Source: Neptuniibacter caesariensis (GTDB lineage: Bacteria > Pseudomonadota > Gammaproteobacteria > Pseudomonadales > Balneatricaceae). Taken from it: a DNA stretch of 64,000 nucleotides. Positions 55,668 through 62,176 of the stretch are shown piece by piece. The stretch spans positions 127,280 to 191,279 of the forward strand of contig NZ_CH724127.1 of assembly GCF_000153345.1 (NCBI RefSeq), in the 5' to 3' direction. Each line of letters starts with the position of its first letter. Position 1 is the first letter of the stretch. The position numbers and the translations under genes are program-made. Below the pieces are notes generated by a model. It searched no databases. It saw only the letters and a program-made list of their open reading frames with translations, and was not told the DNA's origin.

Positions 55668-56567
55668 TTACTTGTGAACAGGGTGACGATCTATCTGCCC
55701 TTGTGCATTACTTACGATCAGTGGATCGGGGTGAAGATCGATCTCTTCGTTCTTATTGGGGTAAGGCATGCGGTTCAGCAAGTGACGCATCGTATTTAGT
55801 CGGGCACGCTTCTTATCGTCGGACTTGATAACTGTCCAAGGTGCGTCAGCTGTATCTGTATAGAAAAACATAGATTCTTTGGCTTCAGTGTATGAATCCC
55901 ACTTATCTAAAGAGGCCAAATCGATTGGGGAAAGCTTCCATTGTTTCAATGGATCTACGCGGCGAGCCTGGAAGCGTCGGAACTGCTCATCACGGCTGAC
56001 TGAGAACCAGAATTTGAATACTTTAATGCCACTTCGGGTAAGCATCCGTTCCAAATCTGGGGTCTGTCGCATAAATTCAAGGTATTCAGCCGGCGAGCAG
56101 AAGTTCATGACCTTTTCTACACCTGCACGGTTGTACCATGAACGGTCGAACAGCACGATCTCGCCAGCGGTAGGCAGATGATTAATGTAGCGCTGGAAGT
56201 ACCATTGGCCTTTTTCCTGCTCTGTCGGCTTTTCTAGCGCGACTACACGAGCTCCACGAGGGTTAAGGTGCTCCATAATGCGTTTAATGGTGCCACCCTT
56301 GCCTGCGGCGTCCCGGCCTTCAAAGAGAATAACCACACGCTGGCCGGTTTCACGAACCCAGTTCTGCATTTTTAATAGTTCAATTTGCAGCTCTTTCTTG
56401 GTTTTTTCGTATTCTTTTCGAGATATTTTAGTGTCGTAGGGGTAATCACTTGCTTCGAACTGATCAGTAACCTCCTGATCCAGTAGCACAGTGGGGCAGG
56501 TTTCTTCCTGAGTTTCAATTTCAGGTACCTGAGCATCAATTTCTGGTGTCTGTAACTCCTGGTTCAT
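55668..56567 (-). CDS. ppk2: Polyphosphate kinase 2
   Basis: PPK2 enzymes transfer phosphate between polyphosphate and nucleoside diphosphates, usually making GTP or ATP from polyphosphate. The 299 residues carry Walker A FEGRDAAGKGGTIKR, Walker B VLFDRSWYNRAGVE and the lid region FWFSVSRDEQFRRFQAR, plus LSPIDLASLDKWDSYTEAK. It is a single-domain (class I/III-sized) form. The start chosen is ATG 56567, eight bases after GAGG; another ATG at 56573 is too near that site. The acidic N-terminal 45 residues are variable. Direction and cofactor are not visible from the sequence. Confidence 0.95.
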   Translation of the reverse strand: MNQELQTPEIDAQVPEIETQEETCPTVLLDQEVTDQFEASDYPYDTKISRKEYEKTKKELQIELLKMQNWVRETGQRVVILFEGRDAAGKGGTIKRIMEHLNPRGARVVALEKPTEQEKGQWYFQRYINHLPTAGEIVLFDRSWYNRAGVEKVMNFCSPAEYLEFMRQTPDLERMLTRSGIKVFKFWFSVSRDEQFRRFQARRVDPLKQWKLSPIDLASLDKWDSYTEAKESMFFYTDTADAPWTVIKSDDKKRARLNTMRHLLNRMPYPNKNEEIDLHPDPLIVSNAQGQIDRHPVHK

Positions 56568-56687
56568 AGGCATTCCTCTTAAGGTTAGTTAATCAGTAGT
56601 TCCGATTATGCGCCTCTTGTATTTGGAATGTCTGATATAGGTCAAGTGCCTGTCAGATAAAGATAAAAAAGCATTTTCTTTTCAAAT

Positions 56688-57587
56688 TTATCCGCTATTA
56701 TCCTCCAGCTCTCGAATCTTCTTCAGGTACTTTTGGTTGGTCGGTACCGATACCCCCTTCGCCTCTGCTAAACGGCATAAATAACCGGTAATATTTTCGA
56801 TTTCTGTCTGCCTGTTTTGGCGAATGTCCTGCAGCATCGATGAATAGTTTTTTGCCGTTAGCTCAGCTACCTGGCAGGCGTTTTCGATGAGAGGACCATC
56901 AAACAGTTCAATTCCCACTGCAGTGGCCACAGATTCGACCTCACGGCAGATAGAAGCCATCTCGGTTAAGTAGTCCGGGTTATTAATCAACTCACCGTTT
57001 TGACAATTGAAAAGGGCTGTTAAAGGGTTAATGCTGCAGTTGATAGCGAGCTTGCGCCACAGCGTTGCATGAATGTCATCATCCAGTTCAACTGTCAGGA
57101 AACCGCAGCCCAGCTGTTCTATCCAGGGGTAAATGTTTGTAGGGGAGCCAATGCGAGTGATGCCTTTGCCTGCGTGATTAACTGTGAAGTCATCGCTTAA
57201 CCAGGCACCATCAGTCGTCGATGCCCAGGCTACTTTAGCGGAGGGGAAGTTATCTGAAATCCAATCCTGACTGCCCATGCCATTTTGTAAAACGATGATC
57301 TTTGCATCTTCAGCAATGCGGTGCTTGATACTGTTTATTGCGGCTTTGGTATCTGTTGATTTAGTCGTTACGAGTAGTTGATTTATAGTTTCTGGTGAGT
57401 CGGAGAGTTCTGCATCGACAAAATATAGCTGCTCAGATAGCTTTAAGCGCTGCTCTGCTGCATGGAACTTTTCAAGTTTATCCTGATTACGCAGTACTAA
57501 TGTGACAGGGTAACCCATATAACTGAAATTACAGCCCCATAAATTACCTATGGAACCGGCGCCTAATATATACCATCTGTTCTTCAT
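56688..57587 (-). CDS. 2-dehydropantoate 2-reductase family protein
   Basis: This family (PanE/ApbA) reduces ketopantoate to pantoate in coenzyme A synthesis with NADPH, but many paralogues have other substrates. The 299 residues show the nucleotide loop ILGAGSIGNLWG, LVTTKSTDTKAAI, ILQNGMGSQDWI and the catalytic lysine region LWRKLAINCSINPLTALF. The ATG at 57587 follows GGAGG at five bases; a start four codons upstream overlaps that site. It stands alone and is divergent from yajQ. Confidence 0.85.
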   Translation of the reverse strand: MKNRWYILGAGSIGNLWGCNFSYMGYPVTLVLRNQDKLEKFHAAEQRLKLSEQLYFVDAELSDSPETINQLLVTTKSTDTKAAINSIKHRIAEDAKIIVLQNGMGSQDWISDNFPSAKVAWASTTDGAWLSDDFTVNHAGKGITRIGSPTNIYPWIEQLGCGFLTVELDDDIHATLWRKLAINCSINPLTALFNCQNGELINNPDYLTEMASICREVESVATAVGIELFDGPLIENACQVAELTAKNYSSMLQDIRQNRQTEIENITGYLCRLAEAKGVSVPTNQKYLKKIRELEDNSG

Positions 57588-57668
57588 CTCTACCTCCATA
57601 ATGGCCTGTGCGACGTGAAAACACGGGATAGGTCAGCTAAAATCGCCAAAAACTAAGGAGAATTTTTA

Positions 57669-58151
57669 ATGCCGTCATTTGATATCGTATCAGAATTGGA
57701 TATGCATGAAGTAACCAATGCCGTTGACCAGTCAAATCGTGAACTGCAGATGCGTTACGATTTTAAAGGTGTGGATGCAAAGTTTGAATTAAATGACAGT
57801 GCGGTGACGCTTCAGGCTGAGGTGGATTTCCAGTTACAGCAGATGTTGGAAGTGCTTCGGACTAAAATGACGGGCCGTAAGATCGATATTCGCTGTCTAG
57901 AGATCAAAGACCCTGAACAGGCCAATATGCGTGCGCGGCAAGAGATTATTCTCAAGCAGGGGTTGGATCAGCCATTTGCGAAGAAAATCGTGAAAATGAT
58001 CAAGGATAAAAAGCTCAAAGTACAAGCTCAGGTTCAGGGCGAGCAAGTGCGTGTAACGGGTAAAAAGCGGGATGACCTTCAGTCGGTTATGGCTATGTTA
58101 CGTGAAGCTGAACTTGAGTTGCCTTTGCAGTTCAATAACTTCCGTGATTAG
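57669..58151 (+). CDS. yajQ: YajQ-family nucleotide-binding protein
   Basis: YajQ proteins bind nucleotides or RNA; in Xanthomonas a homologue is a c-di-GMP effector. The 160 residues show the family's start PSFDIVSELDMHEVTNAVDQ, RYDFKGVDAKFELND, IKLVQGLDQPFAKKI-like ILKQGLDQPFAKKIVK and the tail LPLQFNNFRD. The ATG follows AAGGAGAA. It lies between the PanE-family gene and the orphan at 58189. Confidence 0.93.
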   Translation: MPSFDIVSELDMHEVTNAVDQSNRELQMRYDFKGVDAKFELNDSAVTLQAEVDFQLQQMLEVLRTKMTGRKIDIRCLEIKDPEQANMRARQEIILKQGLDQPFAKKIVKMIKDKKLKVQAQVQGEQVRVTGKKRDDLQSVMAMLREAELELPLQFNNFRD

Positions 58152-58188
58152 AAACGGTCATCCCTGAGTTGTGAATATGCTTTAAGGA

Positions 58189-58413
58189 TCAGTTACGCAA
58201 CTGTTCCTGATCCAGGCAATCGAGCAAAAACAGTTCTTTAACCAGCTCTTGTGAAGGGGGCTGGTTAAAATCCTCTACATTGATTGCGCCATTGAGGATC
58301 TTTCTCTTCAAGGTTTCCCCTTGCCAGTTTAATACAGAGATCCCTGTCTTTCTGTGGATAACCTTCAAGTAGGGGTTTTCTCTTTCAAACCAAGCGTCAA
58401 TTGTGTAAGTCAT
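58189..58413 (-). CDS. Small orphan protein under a Fur-box-like site
   Basis: I do not recognise this 74-residue protein. It is soluble, with YTIDAWFERENPYLKVI at the start and a charged, helical C-terminal half ending LDCLDQEQLRN; it has one cysteine and no membrane segment. A GGGGATG stretch lies before the ATG. A near-consensus Fur box lies 56 bases upstream, which suggests expression under iron limitation, though no iron-related neighbour is present. The nearby yajQ and ampG genes offer no functional hint. Confidence 0.6.
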   Translation of the reverse strand: MTYTIDAWFERENPYLKVIHRKTGISVLNWQGETLKRKILNGAINVEDFNQPPSQELVKELFLLDCLDQEQLRN

Positions 58414-58468
58414 CTGTCATCCCCTGTTTGGTATTGAGGGAATGATCCTAGCGTATTTTTTTTTAAAT

Positions 58469-58487
58469 GTTAATGATAATGATTATT
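58469..58487. promoter_or_regulatory. Probable Fur box
   Basis: The 19 bases GTTAATGATAATGATTATT match the classical Fur consensus (GATAATGATAATCATTATC) at 16 of 19 positions. The site is 56 bases upstream of the 74-residue orphan gene and overlaps the last bases of ampG, so the orphan is the likely target. Confidence 0.72.
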
Positions 58488-59859
58488 GTTTATTTATTTT
58501 CGCAGCTAGCCAGACTAATACAAGAACGGGTAAGCCAAGTAAGGCTACGCTAATAAAGAACCACTCGTAGCCGAATTGATCGACGAACCCACCAGAGAAC
58601 CCACCCAGAAATTTAGGAAACAGCAGCATTACAGAGCTAAATAACGCGTACTGAGTGGCCGAATATTGAATGTTAGTCAGGCTGGATAGGTAAGCGACAA
58701 AGGCTGCGGTAGCGATGCCCCCACTTAAGTTATCGAGTGAAATCACCAGGGTCAGAGCTTGTGTGTTGTGCCCAAGTGTGGCCAACCAGGCAAAAAGCAG
58801 GTTGGTGAGAGCAACCATCAATGCGCCAAGGAAGAGGATCTTCATAACACCAAAGCGGTTAACAAGAATGCCACCAACACCTGCGCCAACAATCGTCATA
58901 ATGACGCCATAGATTTTGATAATCTGGGCGATCTCTTCTTTAGTGAAGCCCATATCAACATAAAAAACGTTCGCAATAATGCCCAAAATAACATCAGAAA
59001 TTCTATAGGTGCCGATGAGTGCGAGAATGATCAGTGCTTGTTGGCCATAGCGTTTAATAAAATCGGCAAAAGGGCAGATAATCGCAATATAGGCCCAGCC
59101 TATAAACTTAGCCGTCCAGGCGGGGAGGTGAGCGTAACGCTTACTATAGCGGATGATCTCTTGTTGCTGGGTGAGCGTTTCAGCATCCATAGGAACGGCC
59201 TTAGGCTCTTTAACAATGAGCGTGGTTGCCAAGCCAATAAGCATCAGTGAGGCCATCCCCAAATAGGCATAGCGCCATGATGAGGGGTCATATTCTGAAG
59301 GTGCGTTAGAAAACCAGGAGGCTAACGCGAGTGCGCCAGCGCCAGCAACGATCATCGCGATTCGATACCCAGCCATATAGGTTGCAGCCATGGCCGCTTG
59401 AAGCCTTTCACCGGCCGATTCGATGCGGTAAGCGTCAATTACAATATCCTGTGTTGCGGAACTGAATGCCACCAGGACAGCAAGAAGCGCCATTGCCTGT
59501 AGGTTTTGTAAAGGGTCTGCAAATGCTAATCCTGACAGCCCACCGATCAATAAAAGCTGCGAGAGGAATAACCAGCTTCGCCGCCTGCCGAGTAATGTCG
59601 AGAGCAGAGGCAGTGGGAATCTATCAATCAAGGGGGCCCATAACCACTTAAAGCCGTACGCAAGTCCGACCCATGAAAAATAGGTGATCAGGCTACGTTC
59701 GACACCCGCTTCCCTTAACCAAAAGGAGAGCGTGCCAAAGACCAGTAAGATCGGTAAGCCAGAAGAGAAACCCAGAAAAAAAAGCGTAACTGCACGTGGA
59801 TGTAGATAGATTTTTAGTGAGTCCAACCAAGACTCGGCTTGCTGGTTGACAGATGACAT
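58483..59859 (-). CDS. ampG: Muropeptide permease AmpG
   Basis: AmpG imports anhydromuropeptides for cell-wall recycling and, where present, signals beta-lactamase induction. It is a major-facilitator protein of 458 residues with about 12-14 hydrophobic segments. The N-terminal block GFSSGLPILLVFGTLSFWLRE, GLAYGFKWLWAPLIDRFPLP, the loop LLGRRRSWL and QDIVIDAYRIE are AmpG hallmarks. It is transcribed on its own; the porin terminator lies upstream, and its 3' end overlaps the Fur-like site. Confidence 0.93.
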   Translation of the reverse strand: MSSVNQQAESWLDSLKIYLHPRAVTLFFLGFSSGLPILLVFGTLSFWLREAGVERSLITYFSWVGLAYGFKWLWAPLIDRFPLPLLSTLLGRRRSWLFLSQLLLIGGLSGLAFADPLQNLQAMALLAVLVAFSSATQDIVIDAYRIESAGERLQAAMAATYMAGYRIAMIVAGAGALALASWFSNAPSEYDPSSWRYAYLGMASLMLIGLATTLIVKEPKAVPMDAETLTQQQEIIRYSKRYAHLPAWTAKFIGWAYIAIICPFADFIKRYGQQALIILALIGTYRISDVILGIIANVFYVDMGFTKEEIAQIIKIYGVIMTIVGAGVGGILVNRFGVMKILFLGALMVALTNLLFAWLATLGHNTQALTLVISLDNLSGGIATAAFVAYLSSLTNIQYSATQYALFSSVMLLFPKFLGGFSGGFVDQFGYEWFFISVALLGLPVLVLVWLAAKINKQ

Positions 59860-59915
59860 CTCGGGCCCTTCCTTGAATATCCCCTTATTGTCTATTGCTA
59901 GAGGGGCTGAGGCAA

Positions 59916-59941
59916 TAAAAAAGGCCCGATTACGCGGGCCT
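59916..59941 (-). terminator. Terminator of the porin transcript (distal)
   Basis: AGGCCCG (59922-59928) pairs with CGGGCCT (59935-59941), followed on the minus strand by TTTTTTATT. It is the second of two hairpins after the porin stop. Confidence 0.88.
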
Positions 59942-59954
59942 CAAATGTTCAGAT

Positions 59955-59984
59955 AAGGATTACCCGAAGGGGGAGGTAATCCTT
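59955..59984 (-). terminator. Hairpin directly after the porin gene
   Basis: AAGGATTACC (59955-59964) and GGTAATCCTT (59975-59984) form a perfect 10-pair stem with a 10-base loop. There is little T after it; with the next hairpin it may protect the 3' end of an abundant porin mRNA. Confidence 0.65.
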
Positions 59985-59997
59985 AACTTAAACTTTT

Positions 59998-60957
59998 TTA
60001 GAATTTGATCTGCATGCCTGCAAGCACGTCAATCTCAGTAGTCGCGTCAGTTGCTGCGTTATCGTAGTCAGTAGAGCTTACTTCAGCGAACAATTTAACG
60101 TTTTTCTGGGATGGGAACTTGTAGCTTACGTTAGCGTAGAATGTATCAGCATCGCCGTTCGCCGCTTCAGCATCCAGGTTTACGTAACCCACAGCAAATT
60201 TAGTCGTTTTAGACGCTTTAAAAGTAGCAACAAGGTTAGTTACATCCTGGTCGTTACCCGCAGTATTGCTGTCAGAAGAAGAGTAATCTGCGCCGATAGT
60301 TGCGAAACCTGCATCAAACTCTGCACTCAGACCCCAAGTGTCGATCTCTTCATTAGATGTCTTAGTGTGAGCCTGGTATGCAGCGCCAACAGCTACAGGG
60401 CCGAAATCGCCGCCTACAAACAGATCAGTAGACTCGCCGTTGTCAGAGTCGTTGTTATCTGCTTCCAATTCGTGAGAGAAAACGATGTTAGCAGCTTCGA
60501 AGTCAGCTTCTACACGGATAACGTCATCGCCAGAAGAGGAAACTGCATCGAACTGATCTTCTTCAAGTGTGGTTTCGTAAGCGCCTTCAACACCAAACTC
60601 GTCACCAGCCAGATTCTGTTTACCCACTTTAACTTTAACGTTGTGAATCTGCAGACCCAGGTAAGCTTCTTCAAGATCAGAACCGCTTTGTTTGTCTTCA
60701 GCAGCATCTTTGAATCCGAAATCCAACTGACCGAAAGCTTTCATGTCGTTGCCCAGATCATAGATCACAGTGTTTTTGATCTCTAGGTCATCGAACTCAA
60801 CGTCAACGTCGTTAGCTTTTTTGTGATCATCGCGCAGCTGGATCTGCCAATCACCTTTCATTTTGAAAGTAAGACCTTTGTCTTCGTAAATAGTCGCCGC
60901 AGTTGCAGAGTTAGCTGCAAGAGCTGCAATAGCAGAAGCCAGAATCAGCTTTTTCAT
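59998..60957 (-). CDS. Outer-membrane porin
   Basis: This 319-residue protein is a Gram-negative porin. It starts with a signal peptide (LILASAIAALAANSATA) and continues with alternating beta strands rich in Asp, Gly and aromatic residues, such as MKGDWQIQLRDD, KAFGQLDFGFKD, EEAYLGLQIHNVKVKVGKQN and FAVGYVNLDAE. The last residue is phenylalanine (MQIKF), the usual signal for barrel assembly. The ATG at 60957 follows GGAGAG. It lies 54 bases after a yccT-family gene on the same strand, so both may be co-transcribed. The very acidic strands may favour cations, but selectivity is not shown. Confidence 0.9.
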   Translation of the reverse strand: MKKLILASAIAALAANSATAATIYEDKGLTFKMKGDWQIQLRDDHKKANDVDVEFDDLEIKNTVIYDLGNDMKAFGQLDFGFKDAAEDKQSGSDLEEAYLGLQIHNVKVKVGKQNLAGDEFGVEGAYETTLEEDQFDAVSSSGDDVIRVEADFEAANIVFSHELEADNNDSDNGESTDLFVGGDFGPVAVGAAYQAHTKTSNEEIDTWGLSAEFDAGFATIGADYSSSDSNTAGNDQDVTNLVATFKASKTTKFAVGYVNLDAEAANGDADTFYANVSYKFPSQKNVKLFAEVSSTDYDNAATDATTEIDVLAGMQIKF

Positions 60958-61011
60958 TTTTGTGCTCTCCAAGAGTTTGGTAGGTAAATTAGTTAATATA
61001 AAATTTAATAA

Positions 61012-61671
61012 TCACTGATTATTAATAAGTTCTTTAAAAGACTTCCGTGTTTTTTCATCTGCCTGGTTGTACCAGTAGATCAGCATTTCAGCGGCCATGT
61101 TTTTTGTGTTATTATTATTTTGGCTTTTGCTGTTTTTTTCTTTAATCATTGAATTTGAGGAAATCTGTTTTTTTGGAAGTGCTGCTTCCTCACCAGATTT
61201 ATTAAATTCTTCGAGCTCATTTTCAAAGTCGCGGCTTAACTGGAAACCTGCACGCTTTATTTTGGAGATTTTATAAGCAACTTTATCACCTGAAGAATCT
61301 AAAAAACTCCAGTTCATTGAGGTTTCAAAATCTTCCAAATCCTTCATTCGCTTAATTTCAGGCGCAGAAAGCGTTAAAGACTTATCTTTACTATCAAATA
61401 GAAGAACGAAAGCATTGCTATGCTCAAGTTCGTACTCGCTTCCTTTTTTTACTTCTGCGGTATAGTTAACCAAAATCTGATTAACCCCATTGGGTAAAGA
61501 TAAAACCTTGGTGCTAGAAAATAGACTGTCAGGGTTAAGCTCTTTGCCATTGGCTGCTAATAAGTTAACGCCTTCACCTACATTAAGAGTGTTTTCAGCG
61601 GCAACATTTGTTGCAAAAAAAGCAGTGGCTGCAAGAAAAATTACAGTTTTTAAATTTTTGTTAGGTTTCAA
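61012..61671 (-). CDS. YccT/DUF2057-family secreted protein
   Basis: The 219-residue product has a signal peptide (about 1-25, TVIFLAATAFFATNVAA) and a YccT/DUF2057 pattern: LNVGEGVNLLAANGKEL, LPNGVNQILVNYTAEV, an ordered KRAGFQLSRDFENELEEFNK, an Asn/Lys-rich linker (about 165-190), and the C-terminal block LIYWYNQADEKTRKSF that is typical of the family. YccT in enterobacteria is a periplasmic protein reported to affect curli. Its role here is unknown. It precedes the porin gene by 54 bases in the same direction. Confidence 0.85.
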   Translation of the reverse strand: MKPNKNLKTVIFLAATAFFATNVAAENTLNVGEGVNLLAANGKELNPDSLFSSTKVLSLPNGVNQILVNYTAEVKKGSEYELEHSNAFVLLFDSKDKSLTLSAPEIKRMKDLEDFETSMNWSFLDSSGDKVAYKISKIKRAGFQLSRDFENELEEFNKSGEEAALPKKQISSNSMIKEKNSKSQNNNNTKNMAAEMLIYWYNQADEKTRKSFKELINNQ

Positions 61672-62176
61672 TTTTCTAGCCTGTATCTCAAATGAACTCT
61701 ATTGCGGCGCAATAATAGATTTGTTTTATTTCAAAATTGTTTCGGATTTATTTTTTTTGGGAATTAAATAATTAAGGTTTTATTTCATAAGTATTTCTGT
61801 TTTGTAATTTTTTATTGTTCTGTTAAGGGTTTGAAATATATGTGCTATTTTGGTGCTTATAGGTATTTGTTTTGTGTGGTTTTTGTTTGTTTTTTGTTCG
61901 GTGTGTTAGGTGTGCTTTTGAACTGGTCAGGAGCGTATCTAAGCGTGTGTGATTGCTTTTATATTGTTGTTTAGCGGTTTTTGGTGAGGGTTTATGAGTT
62001 GTTTATATATATGTTAATTTGTTTTTGTTGGATAATTTTTTTGTCACTATTTTTTAATGAAAGGCATCTAACTTGTCATGATTAAATTTAGGGTGCGAAT
62101 AATGTTGCATTCTGTTTATCTATGGTGAGGGATTGCCTAATAGGCGATCTACATAAAAAGAGTGAGTATCACAACA
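61672..62176. other. Long G/T-rich divergent spacer
   Basis: These 505 bases lie between the divergent yccT-family and phoX genes and hold no recognisable gene. About 61790-62050 of the plus strand is very rich in T and G; for example, bases 61861-61920 contain only three A and two C. Two TTGTCAC/T motifs (62041-62047, 62073-62079) resemble PhoB half-sites or -35 elements. AATAAT at 62098-62103 is a plausible -10 for phoX. Confidence 0.6.

Noticed and set aside
62041..62090. A full PhoB box upstream of phoX
   Set aside because: Only single half-sites (TTGTCAC, TTGTCAT) fit; their second repeats match poorly, so the box is left as a weak suggestion in the spacer entry.
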